Below, one piece after another: positions 33,940 through 47,098 of a stretch of 64,000 nt of DNA (the stretch's first letter is position 1; each line of letters starts with the position of its first letter). Source of the stretch: Vitellaria paradoxa (taxonomy: Eukaryota > Streptophyta > Magnoliopsida > Ericales > Sapotaceae); NCBI GenBank assembly GCA_019916065.1, contig CM034244.1, forward strand, positions 30,131,433-30,195,432, read 5' to 3'. Both the position numbers and the translations under genes were made by a program. A model generated the notes under the pieces. It was not told where the DNA came from. It searched no databases and saw nothing but the letters and a program-made list of their open reading frames with translations.

Positions 33940-35440
33940 TTGCTTATTATCTAATGATGAGCCTTTAAGTTTTACAGAAGCTTTAAAAGGCAAGAAATCG
34001 ATACAAACCATGGAGGAGGAAATTTAAGGCATTGAAAAGAATAACACTTGGGAGCTTGCATCACTTCCAAACGGCCATCAAGCAATTAGAGTCAAATAGG
34101 TGTATAAAGTTAAGAAGAACTCCAAGGTTGAAGTAGAAAAATACAAAGTGAGACTTGTTGCAAAGAGCTTTAACCAAAAATAAGGCATTGACTATAAAGA
34201 GGTTTTTGCTCCTGTTGCTCGCTTGTAATAATTCGACTACTGCTATCACTTATAGCACGAAATCAGTGGAAGATCCATCAAATGGATGTCAAGTCTACCT
34301 TCTTGAACAGCCATCTTAAGGACGAGGATTATATTGAACAACCTTTAGGTATTATTGTTAAAGGTTATGAAGATAAAGTGCTAAAGTTAAAAGGCTTTAT
34401 ATAGATTAAAGCAAGCCCCAAGAGCATGGATCAGTTAACTTGATAAGTATTTTCAAGAGAATGGTTTCACAAGATGTATTCACAAATATGCACTCCATGT
34501 GAAGAAGGAAAACAAAAATCTATTATTTGTTTGTGTCTATGTGGATGATCTCATATTCACAGGAAACAATCAAATGATGTTTGAAGATTTAAAGAAGGCT
34601 ATGGCTCAAGAGTTTGAGATGAGTGATATGGGATTCATGCCCTAATTACTTGTGACTTGAAGTTACGCAAATGGAGGATGGAATTTTCACCATGCAAGAA
34701 GGTTATGCAAAGGAAGTGCTAAAGAAGTTCAACATGTTGCATTACAATCCCATGAACACACTTATAGAGTGTGGAGTTAAAGTTTTGAAAGAGAAAGAAG
34801 GGCTACAAAAGGTTGATCCGACATTATTCAAAAGCCTTATGGGAAGCTTTAGACCTAACATATTATTTTAAGTTGGACTTGTGAGTCGCTTTATGGAGAA
34901 TTTGTCTAAGACACACATAAAGGCAACCAAGTGAATTCTTTGATATCTTAAAATTATTCTTGATTATGGAATTTTTTTTTCAACTTCAAATGAGTTCACA
35001 TCGATGAGCTATTGCGATAGCAATTACGCCAGAGACATTGATGATAGGATTAGTATTACTGGGTTTATTTTCTTTTTGGGAAATAATGTAATTTAATGGT
35101 GTTCTTAGAAATAACCTATAGTCATTCCCTCAACTTATGAAGCTGAGTACATTGATGCCAGTGCTTGTGCTTATCATGTTATTTGGTTAAAAATATTGCT
35201 GAATAAACTCTATTTTGAGCAAAACGAAGTTATCAACATCAGGACGGACAACAAATCGGTCATTGCTCTTACAAAGAATCTGGTGTTTCATGATCAAAGT
35301 AAGCATATTAAGACAAAGTATCATTTCATTTGACAATGCATTGAAGACATGCACATAAATGAAAAGTATGTGAAGTCACTTGATCAAGTTGCTGAAATTT
35401 TCACAAAGCCACTCAAATATGTTATTTTTCAAAAGTTGAG
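33940..35440 (+). pseudogene. copia-2 reverse transcriptase and RNase H (broken)
   Basis: RT landmarks: TMEEEI(stop)GIEKNNTWELA, QMDVKS, LKQAPRAW (around 34408-34431) and the active site CVYVDDLIFTGNN (around 34532-34570). RNase H follows with YCDSNYA, TYEAEYI, TDNKSVIALTKN and SKHIKTKYHFI. Several stops (for example in GFMP(stop)LL and after SFRPNILF) inactivate it. The lineage looks like Tork/TAR rather than that of copia-1. Confidence 0.8.
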
Positions 35441-35553
35441 AATGATGATCGGTGTTGGAAAGATGCCAAGTTTAAGGGGGAATGTTAAACATTAAACTTG
35501 ACTTTATTAGTGAAATGGAAGGGTAATTAGAGGAATTTATTGGTGAAGGGGTT

Positions 35554-37006
35554 TGATTGCACTTGAAAAGTATAATTACAAACTCCATATTTTGACATTT
35601 ATTAATGCATTTAAGTGATATTTTCTTACTTATGAAATTTATTTTCTAAATTGCAATAAAAAGAGTGAAATAATCATAATTAGCAGTGATGAAAGTGGTT
35701 TAGAGGATGGAGAGGACACTGTAGTCTGGACACCCCCTCGGGTAGTCCAGACTAGGTCAAAGGCTAAGCTAAAAAGAAGAAGCAGAACTTACAAAAAAAG
35801 GTTCTGCGATCTGAACACCCCGTTGGGTGGTCCGGACCATAGTATGCTACTACGCGAGATTTTTTTAGCTGTTTTTAAGGTTTTTTGTTGGACTATAAAT
35901 ATTATCTTTTGTATGGCTACAAGAACATTCTACCTTATTTTACTTTTCAGACTTTTGAGAGAGTTTTTAGAGTTTGTTCAATGTTTGGAGAATGCTTTTG
36001 AAGTTTGGCGAAGCTTTCATAGGGATTGTTATAGTTTTCGTAGTTCGTTATTACGCATTGAATAAGATTTCAAAGTACGTTATTTTTCATTTTTTATTTT
36101 AATAATATCATCTTTACGATTCATTCTTTAGTTTAATATTTTATGTGATTTGTTTGTTATTCATCTTAAAATTATGCTAGCATAAACCCTTCTTACTTGA
36201 TTCAACGAATCAAGGAAGCGTGAGTTATTACAAACAATGGGATGTGCGTAGACCCTTCTTATAGTTTGTGAAAACTTATGCGTAAGGATCTGCAACTTTC
36301 AAATTTGATTTCATTTGTTTTAAAAGCTTTCAAAAACAAAAATCTTTGACTATATTCTCTGTAATCATTGGTAAAAGTTTTCAATTAAAACTTGTTTAAT
36401 ATTTTTGAACAAAATAAAAATTGAATTTGAACCCAAGTGTCATCACAGAATATTTTTCTGGTTTTATAATCCTAAACGAGAACATAAAACTGAGCTTTGG
36501 GAAATAAAGAACCTTAAACGAAGATATCTTTTCAATCTATTTGTTCCTTTTACATGAACTTTAGATTGCAGTTTTGTGCATATCCCTTTGTGAAGTGATT
36601 GACCCACCTGGAATTGAAAGTTGAATCAAGAATCATTTTTTATAGTGTTATCGTTTTTTGAATTAATTCCTTAGTTAATTGATAGCTTTGAAATTTTAAA
36701 CTTATCTATTTTGTGCAATTTATACTTTAGTTGAGTTTTCTTATTAGTAATCATTATTCTTGCAGAAAAATAAAAAAAAATTATTCTTTGAATTTCATTA
36801 ACTAGTTGTTAGTGTGTTATTTAGTTTATTTCAATTTTCATCAAACCCTAGAATTTCTTTGAATTTAAATTGGTAATTTCTGTTGCAACCTTGAAACTAA
36901 AAACGTAAGTTTCCTATGGATTCGATCTCGGTCTCACTGAGTTAAAACTACACCGCACACCCTTGCACTTAGGAGTTAGTTTAGACGCACTATTTTGATG
37001 CAGTCA
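35554..37006 (+). mobile_element. Solo LTR (about 1.45 kb) in the copia-2 3' LTR
   Basis: Begins TGATTGCAC and ends GATGCAGTCA, flanked by GGGTT (35549-35553 and 37007-37011). TG...CA ends, a 5-bp duplication and no coding identify a solo LTR left by recombination. A TATA-like CTATAAATA sits at about 35892. A hairpin-rich block lies at 35722-35838. The end segment (CTCGGTCTCACTGAG, then CACACCCTTGCACTT) resembles Ogre/Tat-type gypsy LTR ends; this assignment is tentative. Confidence 0.8.
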
Positions 37007-37105
37007 GGGTTACAATTATTCAAATTTAGCTAATAAATTAGGAGTTATAGATAATAAATTATCAAAACTAAAGTTGTCTTTTCACTACTAGAGAATTGCT
37101 TTTTC

Positions 37106-40100
37106 ATGCAGGGAAAATTCGGGCGACCGCCTTGAGCAGTTGTAAATACTAATAAGCGGTTGCTAAAAGTGGAGTCGCTAATAACTTCAATAAAATACCC
37201 TGATTATATTTTTTTCGTTCTGCTCCCTCTATGCTTTCACTCTCCCGCGCGCACCAATTTTCTACCGCCCTCTGCTCACTGTTGAAGTAGTCCCCACCAC
37301 CGAAACACACCACCAAAGCCTAACGCCATTACTCTGTGAGTGCTCTCTCTCTCTCTCTCTTTCTCTCTCTCATTCACTTGTTGTGGGTGTTTTTCGCCTC
37401 ACTAAGATCTCTATTCCCTCTTACTTGAGGTCCATATTTTTTCCAAGCCTTGCACACACATACAACAAGTATCTCAGCACACCCAATTTTTCTTCCATGG
37501 TGCTGATTTTTACTTCTTTTTCTTGAATTATTTTGTGTAAAGGAGATGGGGGGTGTACCAATTTTTCTATTTTATTTTCTAATTTATTTTTTGCAAAAAG
37601 GGTTTGATCATTTGTGATTGTAAGATTTAGGGTTATGTTCTACTCATGAACTGTTGTAAAATCGTGTTGATTTTTCTATTTCTTTTTTTTATTTTCTACA
37701 ATTAATGGAGATGAGATTGTGCTAAGGGTTTGATTTTTCTATTTCTTTACTGGTTGCTGGGCCTGCCATTGAAGGGGAGATTGATTTTTCATGTTTAGTT
37801 CTTTTTTCTTTTTTGGTTACTTTTTCTCCCACAAATTGATTTAGTATTAGAGCAAATCAAACATGGAATAATTATAGCTTGCTTGGGATGAATGTGGATT
37901 TAATTTCAAATTACACATTTAATGCCACTGAAAATGTCATGTTTATTTATGATTTGAAAGTTCGAGCATGGGGACAATGACTCTCTGATCTTTTTCCTAT
38001 CTTTATTCTCTTCCTTTTGTTTTCAATTGTGATATTTCGCATGGTTATTTCAACTTGTAAAATAGAAAACTTGTAATTTTGGGGGCTGGGCATTGGTTTG
38101 ATACCTAATGATTATGACTTAAGTTGGGACTTAGAAATGGGATACTATGACAGACTTGAAAAAGGAATATGCAAAGGTTGGAAGTTTTTATTTGACAATG
38201 TTCCTGTTGATGGCTGTCGTGCATTTGAAATAGTAGTTATTATGGCTGCAGCAAAATGCTAGGGATTATTTCTTAATTTTGGAAAAAACATATCTTGTTG
38301 CAATAATTTCAATTGCTTAAATATTGCTTAGGTCAGTTTCCTAGCACCAGCGTTATGATGATTACTTGTTTGTAGTAAATTAGTAAAATTAGAATTATGG
38401 AACTAGTCAGATTATATTATAGGGATTGTTGGATGCCAACTGTACATCTAAGTTTTGAATGTGGGCAATAGTTGTTGGTTGCTCTGAAGTCTTGACCTTA
38501 GAAGCTTTTGTGTTTGGAATGTATTTGTGAAGCATATGACATGACATTATGGAAGAAGATTGGTAGAAATGCTTTTATTTCTGGGTTTTTAGCACTTCAA
38601 GTGTTGTAGAAGGGCAGGCATGTTAATACTCCACTTGGTGCTATAATGTATTAGCTGTTGCATGTGATATAATCTGGCCGTGTTAGTTTAAACATTGTCT
38701 TATTTAATTTCTATATTTTGTTCATTCTATTGCCCATGTTATAATTGAAGATTTGGTAAGAAGCGTGCTAGCAGTGGTGCAGTCGTTAATTATTTCTATC
38801 TTTAAGTTGCTGATTCTGGGTTCCTTTGGATATGGCATTTATGGGACTCTATGGATGTTTCCCGTGATGCTGTTTGGAGTGTTCAAAAAAAAAAAAAAAA
38901 AACAAACAAACAAACAAAAGTTAACAAAAGTGAAATTTTTTTAAAATTTGGAGTGCAAAAAGTTGTTTTGAAATAATGGTTGAATATTTGTGATTGATTT
39001 GATGTAAAGCTGTTAAAAATCATATAACAGTTGTTATTTTAAAACTTAACCCAAGAATTAGCTAGGCATCCATACAGTAGTACTCGACTAGAGATTGATG
39101 TTCAGTAGTTCAATGGAGATGATTTTTTATTTTCTTCTAATGTATGTTAGGGAGTGGTTGAATTATTGTAGCAGAATAGTTGAAGTAAATTGAGCCTAGC
39201 AAAAGTAAAAGTGATGATGATGTACACACACACACACACACATTGATAAAAACAAAGAAGAAAGAGAAGGCAGTTTCCAACTCAATAGAACATGGCTTTG
39301 ATGCCTGATATTCTGTTATTTGAAGTTTTATGTGCTATTGGACTCTTCTAAATGCAATTGGTAGAACCATTTTGACTTTGTTTAAGACTTAAAACTTGTG
39401 GAGGAAGAGGGTAAGAAAGTAAAATGAATAGAATGTTAGCAAATTTATTTTATTTTTATTTGTTGGGTTAGAAAAATGAAAAAAATAATTAAATGTGTCA
39501 AAAGCTTTATTTTGTTCATTTGACAGATTATGAGACTTGATAAAAGGATTGTTATTATTATTACTAAATTAGAAACAGTGTACTAAACAACCTTTCAAAC
39601 TTACATTTGCATCCTTGATTTCAAGCCTAAACAACTATTTTATTTTTATATTCGAACAATCTATCTATTAATTTTCAAACTTCACTGGTATCGGGATGGG
39701 GCAAAATTATTGTTCCTAAGCTTAGTTTAGTAATCCAAGACTAAAAATTAAAAATTATTATTCCTAAGCTTAGTTTAGTAATCTAAGACTAAAAATTAAC
39801 TTTTGACTATTCATTTGTTTTGAATTTTTTTGTGAAATGATTAAAATTGTCATCTTGCCATCAGTAACTTGTGTTTATGGCAAAATTAGTATTAAGGGTC
39901 CGTTCGGCACAATAAAAAAAACTTTGAAAAATACTTAAAATTTCTTAAAACTTTTATACTTCTCTAACACATTTTACACTCTTCGTATTTTGTGAAATTT
40001 TTATAAATTTATATATATCTATATATCCCAATAAATTTTTTTACAAACTCTAATAATATTTCACAAACGCCAATAACTTTTTTACAAATTCTAATTTTTT

Positions 40101-41565
40101 TTTTTGAAATATGATTATTTATAATAAATAATAAAATTTTACATATTTGTTAACTGAATTTTTTTAAATAATTTGAAATTTAATTTTCTCAAAAATTTCT
40201 TAAAGAACAAATATTTAAATTAAAAATATAATTTTAATGTACTTAAAATTTAAAATTTTAAATGCATACACTCTTACTAGGACATTTGCAAAATGAATAC
40301 CATTTAACTAGGACATTTGAAAACTATGATGCTTTCTTTACAAAATAAATGCCATCTAACTAGGACGTTTGAAAACCTAAGTAGTTATAATGATTTTGGG
40401 TTTCGCCTAGAATTTGGGGAAAGTAATAAAAGTTATTTAATTACAAACTTGATTTGTTATTGCTTGATTTTTTATGAATTGCATATATTATGTTTTTTTA
40501 TTGTTTGATTTGATATTGTTGTTGTATTTGATTACAGTTAATTTTGGTTTTAGTTATTGTAATGATAGGATTTGTTAAGTTATTTATCTAACTAATACAA
40601 AAATAAAATACAACCAAATAATGGACATTAATTCAAGCAAGTGAACATTCAAAAGATAAGAAGAATGAGAGATTTAAGATTATCTCTATAAAACTTTATT
40701 AAATTACTTAAAGAAAACTATTCAAAAATAACAATTAAACCTAACTCTTACTTGGTCCCAATCATTAGTCTAATATTTATTACATTGGTCCAATCCAATG
40801 CAATATATGCTTAGGCCCAATCCAATTGAAATTCAAATCCAAATCCAATCGATTAGATACTAGATAAACCAATAATAGACAATAAACTTAGCAACAAATT
40901 AGAAAATAACGTGACATGATTAAAATTTGAAAGCTATAGGTATAAAGGGTTAAATTTTAGGTTCATTAATGGTAGCAAACAAATTTACAACAGCTTTAGA
41001 TACTTTTATATTTGAAGATTTCATTGTTTGTGAACCTTTCACTGTAGCTTTTATTCACTTGCAAACATGAGTGAAACCTAGACCTGTTCGAGAATTGTAT
41101 ACAACACCCGTTTAGTCATCCGCGGCGTGACGAATTAGTCCTATGACCTGATTCGTTATTCTTACAATGCACAAGTAGAGATTGACGTACATGATTTTTG
41201 AATTGTCCAGTTTGGATAGTTTGGGAATACAATGATCCCTCAACAACTCATGCAAGTCCAATGTTAAATAAAGTTTCGATTTATGTCCTGTTGTTCTCGG
41301 GGTACATACATAGATACGAATTATGTTATTTCTGTATCGCGTACTTGGAGAACCACGCAGGCATACTGCCGAAATTTTATTTGACAAGAGGAGAAAGCAT
41401 TTGAGTTGTTGAGGATATAAGATGGATCGTGCATTCACGAATAGGATAGGACCAATCACCCTATAATGAGAAGTTTGAAGTTTAGAGTTAGGTAAATTAC
41501 ATAATGCACGATCTCCTAGGCTAATTATATTTGCTCATTTCAGACTTTCACAAAAAATACTTAGT
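37106..41565. other. 5' non-coding part of the CACTA element
   Basis: After subterminal repeats, 37190-37510 is pyrimidine-rich, with (CT)n at 37345-37371, and looks like a 5' leader. The next 3.5 kb is AT-rich and intron-like with no recognisable coding, an A run near 38885-38901 and (AC)n at about 39221-39241. A MITE-like repeat is inserted at 39898-40100. At 41097-41480 there is a less AT-rich block with a 115-codon open frame on the minus strand that I do not recognise. Confidence 0.5.
39898..40100 (+). mobile_element. AT-rich MITE-like repeat inside CACTA (pair of 14881-15092)
   Basis: Starts TAAGGGTCCGTTCGGCAC and contains TAAATTTATATATATCTATA and CCCAATAAATTTTTTTACAA. Its reverse complement matches 14881-15092. 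The right end is not defined. Confidence 0.5.
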
Positions 41566-44090
41566 GACATAGACAAGAGTTGGATTGATTTGTCGAATAG
41601 AATGTCTAGGGAATATATAGAGGAGATTAAGCAATTTATTGTCTTCACCAATGGGTTTGATAACGAGCACATCCGTTGTCCCTATAAAAAAATATGTGAA
41701 CCATTATTAGTACACATGAGATTGTGCAACAGCATTTGATTCTGAATGGATTTTTTGAAGAATTACAAGAATTGGATTAGGCATAGGAAGGAGTATGTTT
41801 CTTGACATCGAGAGGAAAGAGTTAAGTTGGAGGTTGATATTACGGCAGTTGATCCAATGATCATGATTCTAAATGATATCGCGTGCAGGTTAGCACCTGA
41901 AGACACTTATTATGAGACTGATGGGGCAAGTGGGAGTAATCCTTGCTCGGGTGCAAATGAAGAGGCATTGAGGTATTTTGAAATTCTTGATGACACATAG
42001 ACAAAATTGTATCCTGGATGTACAAATCAGTAAATTGTCTTTTATTGTGGAGTTATTACACTTGGAGGCTTTGAATCAGCAGACGGACACATCCTCCAAC
42101 GTGCTATTCCAGCTATTGTATAAAGCGCTCCTATTTGGTGCAAAGCTGGTTGAGTCCTACTACCATGCTCGTAAGTTAACTGAAAACTTAGGCTTCACAT
42201 ATGATACTTTGGATGCATGCCAAACAATCATATGTTGTTTAGAAATGAGAATATCCACCTCGATACGTGCATTATGTGTAAAACTTCAAGGTGAAAGGAC
42301 AACAGGATTAGTTAGAATCGTCAGAGTAATTTGAGGAGGGTTCTAAACCATAGGAAGCCTATCACCGCAAAGCAAGTATATTTTTCACTTAAGCTAAGGC
42401 TGAAGAGGCTTTTTATGTCATCTAAAATTTCTAAATCGATGAATGGCATGTAGAGAATAGTAGAGAGGATAAGAAGTTAACCCACCCAGTGGACTCTTAA
42501 GCATAAAGGGACTTCGACAAGAGGCACCTTGACTTTGCCTTAGATAGTCGTAACATGTGGCTTGGCTTAGCTGTAGATGGTTTTAGCCCATTCAGGTCCA
42601 TAGCTAGGGCAAATCATAGTATGTGGTTAGTGGTGTTGGTTCCATATAATCTTTCTCCCTAGTTATGTATGAAACAACCTTTTCTGATCCTATCCACTCT
42701 TATTGATGGACCTAGAGGCCCCGGTGACAAGATTGACGTGTATATGCAGCCTTTAATTGAGGAGTTGAACGAATTATAGGCCAAAGGTGTGATGACTTTT
42801 GATTCCGAAGGAAATGAAATGTTCAAACTTCACGCTACATTATGTGGACAATCAGTGACTTCCCTGTGTATGCAAATTTGTCAGCTTGGAGCACAAAAGG
42901 GGAATTTGCATGTCCTTATTGTAATCAGAACAAAAAGTTAACCTGCTAAAACACGGCAAAAAGTGATCTTATATGGGTCATAAACGTTTTCTACCCCCAT
43001 TACATAAGTTCAAAAGGGATAAAGTGTCATTCGATAATACTCGGGAATATGATCCAACACCACAGATGATGACTGGGGTTGATTTGCTATCACAACTCGA
43101 GGAAGAGCAAATATGCATAATATATAATTTTCAAGATCTGTTAGCCCCTCCCTACTTTCTATTCCTGGTGCAAACAAAAAGCGTAGTCTTAACTAGAAGA
43201 AAAAAAAGTATTTTCTATGAGTTACCATACTAGAAAGACAATATTTTGAGGCACGACTTAGATGTTAAGCATATTGAGAAAATATGTGTGATAATATATT
43301 ATGGACCAGTCTCAGTGTCAAGAAAAAATCCAAAGAGAACACCAATGCTTGCCGTGATTTGCAGGAAATGGGCTTGAAAAAAACACTGCACTTACAATTG
43401 AAAGAGTCTAAAAGGCATACATACCTCCTGCACAATACACGATGAGTAAAGACGAGAAAGAGTCATTCTTTTCCATTTTAAAAGGGGTTAAGGTGTCTAA
43501 AGGCTATTATTCTAATATTTTTAAGCATGTAAACATGAAATAAAGGACTTAGCAAGGTTTGTAGAGTCATGACAATCACATTCTCATTCAACAATTAATT
43601 CCTATTTCAATCCAAAATTGTTTACCTAAGAGGGTTGTTGAGCCATTAATTGAGGCCAGTAACTTCTTCAAACAATTGTGTTCAATAGTTTATCGCACAA
43701 ATAAATTGAAGTCTCCAGGATAGGATTGCACTAACACTGTGTCAATTAGAGAAACTCTTTCCACCGTCATTTTTCGATGTAATGGTCCACTTGACCATAC
43801 ATTTAAGGAGTGAAGCCTTACTTGGTGGCCCTATCCAATTTAGGTGGATATATCCGATTAAGAGGTATATGAATATGTTGAAGAGATATGTATGTAGCAA
43901 AGCTCATCTAGAGGCATCGATAGCCAAAGGTTATTTGATGGATGAGTGTACCAATTTCTACACTGCATATCTTAATGATGTTGAAACCAAACTAGATAAG
44001 TCCTCACGAATTAATGATGGTCTTATTGGAGAGGGCACACCATTTGATTTAGAAAACATCGAGTGCATTCAAGCTCACTGATTTGTGTTG
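41566..44090 (+). pseudogene. CACTA TNP2-type transposase with DUF4218 (broken)
   Basis: The N-terminal transposase-associated domain reads DKSWIDLSNRMSREYIEEIK and HIRCPYKKI. TNP2 landmarks follow: DIACRLAPEDTYYE, LDTCIMCKTSR, SLKLRLKRLFMSSKISK, then YMGHKRFLPPLHKFKRDKVS, KKSIFYELPY and MSKDEKESFFSILKGVK. DUF4218 occupies about 43600-44081 with FDVMVHLTIHLRSEALLGGP, IKRYMNMLKRYV and SIAKGYLMDEC. Stops and frameshifts are frequent from 41745 to 43000. TNP2 would cut and join the element ends. Confidence 0.85.
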
Positions 44091-44119
44091 CTCAACACTC
44101 CATCAGTTATGGCATTGAT

Positions 44120-44933
44120 TCAGTAAGTTAATGCTCATTTATATATTTAACTTGTTCGTTTTCTGTCTAAATAATCGTGCTTGTAATAACACGTGTTGTC
44201 CTGCATTACAGGACACACATTGAAGAGCTTAAACGGGACATGCCCTGTGCTACAGATAATCAAATTCGATAAACCCATTTTCATTCATTTCACGATTGGT
44301 TCAAGAATTATGTACATATAGGTATGGTTGCATGTGTTTCAATTTGTTCTTATCATATTAGTTTCATGCAAACTTTATTCAATGATTATATGAATTATGT
44401 AGGTGTACAATTTACGAAAAATAAGTGATGGTATTTTAACCGATGAAATGAACCAACTAGCTAATGGTCTGTATATAACGACACGACGGTACACAACTTG
44501 TGACGTCAATGGGTTCCAATTTTGCATCAAGGAGGTAGATGAGAAACGAGTAACACAAAATAGTGGTGTCGATTGTCCTTCTGTCGATGCTGGTTATTAT
44601 TATAGCCAATTGAAAGATATTGTTTTAGTTATATACAATCACGGATTAAATCTTTTGTTATTCAAGTATGACCAGGTCGATCTAATCCGTGTGACTAAAG
44701 TTGAAAAGTACCAATTTACATTGGTAAATTTCAACAATTTGTTATATCAAGATGAGCAAATAAGTAATGAACCTTACATATTGGCCTCGCAAACTGAGCA
44801 AGTTTACTATGTTAGAGATCCAATGGATCCTAACTGGCAAGTTGCAGTTAAAATATCAATGGGGTATATCAAATTGAATGTGATGAACCAGATATTGATA
44901 CATTTGTCCAGCAAGTTCTTGACCAAAATGTAA
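44120..44933 (+). pseudogene. CACTA DUF4216 region, with introns
   Basis: Continues the TNP2 gene after probable introns: donor near 44124 (CAGTAAGTT) with acceptor TTACAG at 44211, and GTATGG near 44321 with acceptor ATGTAG at about 44402. The 44403-44933 frame has the DUF4216 pattern FQFCIKEVDEKRVTQNSGV, FKYDQVDLIRVTK and EPYILASQTEQVYYVRDP. DUF4216 accompanies plant CACTA transposases; its role is unknown. Its own 176-codon frame is undamaged, though the gene upstream is not. Confidence 0.82.
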
Positions 44934-45119
44934 TAGTTCAACGTGATGAGGATGTCAACTGGGTTAGAGAGATCATTGAAGGAGATACTATTGACTTATA
45001 TGCCCAACAACGGGTTATCTACTTTTTTTCTTTCAAATTTTGCTCAACTATTGTTTAACTAATTTTTTTAGGAATAGTTTTTAGTTATTACATGCAATTT
45101 ATTTATCTTATGAACGTGT

Positions 45120-46360
45120 AAACAGATATGTCAGGATGTAAAAAGAGAGATCATGCTCGCACGGTGGACAAGTTATTACATCAGGCCTAGGCTCGTACGC
45201 CGATGGGGGACCTAGTTGATCAATGCCGACAGTAGGTCCCTCCACCATGCCTAAAGGGGACCATAGCCCACTGACACCACTAGTGGGTCCTCCTACCATA
45301 CATCATACACCTGCACCCAGTTCATCATCACTATAGATCCATCCATCCACCCAGGGTCGACCCCACCAACATCTACACTGGCACGATCTAGATCTTCCTT
45401 ATCGATGCCACTAGGGCCTTCTCCATTTACAGCCACTGCATTAGCCTCCAAGCATACTGGTATAATTTGATTTTTATGTTTAACATTTATATGAAATAAT
45501 TTCATTTTTGCTTAATTAATACGAGTATATTGTTAATAGGTTCTATTATGACGAGTACATCTTCTAATAGGGGCAAGGGCCCTGCCAAAAGGACTCATTC
45601 ATGGAATTTTGGCACCCCTTGTGATGTGTAGTTTGACGACACATTTCACCCTCCTTATAGGCTTGGGACTCAACACGTTATGCAAGTTCGGCACCAGGTA
45701 AATTTTCATGTTAGACCATACGTGTTATTCAATTTCTTAGTAGTTCATATCGATATATATAATTGAAATAATTTGTCTTTCAACAGTTACGTGAGGAGGG
45801 TGTGCTCATCGACTGGATGTCTGTGTGGACGGTGAGTTGCAGACTTGAACACCCCGAGGTTGCAGCCCTTGTAATAAGTATTTATCTTTACACAATAATT
45901 TTATTTACCTATTACGAGATTTATTCATTTATCATTCTAATTTGGTTCTAAATATTACACAGGCCTAGTTTGAGGCTCGGTTGGCTCAGCTACCAGAGGA
46001 GAAGCGACGGGTGACTGCTAGGCGAGATGAGATATTCCACGCCATCATTGGCCAGGATGGGCATGGATATATGCTCACATGTGGTATGGGCAAACCACAT
46101 TCTACCATCACGAGAGCGGAGTCATCCGGAGTTAGTTCGTCCCAGCGTTCATGCCTGCGTACTGACGAGGAAGTGAACGAGCTAGTCCAGTCTCTTCGCC
46201 AGGAGATGGACACGCGGGTGAAGGATATCTGAGCGAGGATAGAGGTCTAGATGCAAGCCTAGGTGTAAGCTCAGGTGCAAGAACAGCTCACAGAACTAGA
46301 GCAACGACTAGCTCAGAGCCGTGTCCCCACAGTTGATGCTTCGGATCCACCGATTCGTAC
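45120..46360 (+). pseudogene. CACTA Ptta/TNPA-like second gene (broken)
   Basis: A low-complexity Pro/Thr-rich section (45200-45470) leads to TSTSSNRGKGPAKRTHSW, then short exons separated by introns, and finally QLPEEKRRVTARRDEIFHAI, GHGYMLTCGMGKP and an acidic coiled-coil EEVNELVQSLRQEMDTRV. This order matches the plant Ptta/En/Spm family, thought to bind subterminal repeats. Stops at about 45628, 46230, 46248 and 46261 indicate decay. Confidence 0.65.
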
Positions 46361-46748
46361 TTAGGTTAATAACTACATAATTTATATTTAAATTTCATTC
46401 AATTACTTTAGAAATATATATTTATGTCTGTTGTTAATCATATACAATTTTATTATAGGTTGCAGATGCTGGCAGTGGTCACTAGATGAGACACAAGTCG
46501 GTTGGTGAAGGCATACGAGATCCAGCAGCCTCAGATGATCAGGATTGGGTATAAGTTTATGAATATGCTTAAGTTTTTTAACTCTTATATAATTTATGAT
46601 TTTAGCTCTACCTATAGATTCTTTATTATTATCTTATGCATATTGAGAAAAAAGTTTGGAAGTTATTTATTTTAAAGCTTTGTAAATTAGAAATTTTGAA
46701 ATACAGACACTTAAAAAATTTATAAATTTTGAAACATAAAAACTTAGA

Positions 46749-47098
46749 ACTTAGAAATTAGAACATCTCCTCTAACGACCCAAATTGAGCAGACGGGCTC
46801 CAATGCCCGTCAAATTCAATGGGCACGATCTCTGAGCCATTATTGACGTGTAGGAACAAATAGTGCGTGAATCTGACACCTAGGGTGCTGGGAATCGTAG
46901 AAAGTATGTTTAAGTTAAAACTTGAAACTTAGAAATCGGAACTTAGCCTCTAACAGCCCAAACTAAGCAGATGGGCTCCGATACTCGTCAAACTTGAGAG
47001 GCACGATCTCCGAGCCATTAGTGACCTTTAAAAACAAACGACATGTGAATTCAATACTCAGGGTGCCCGGAATCATACAAAATATTTTTAACTTCAAA
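46749..47098. repeat. 178-bp tandem duplication in the CACTA 3' part
   Basis: CTTAGAAAT(T/C) occurs at 46750 and 46928, and CCTCTAAC at 46769 and 46947, a 178-bp step. Both units share GATGGGCTCC/GACGGGCTCC, CGTCAAA and GCACGATCTC(T/C)GAGCCATTA. Two copies with scattered substitutions. Confidence 0.75.
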
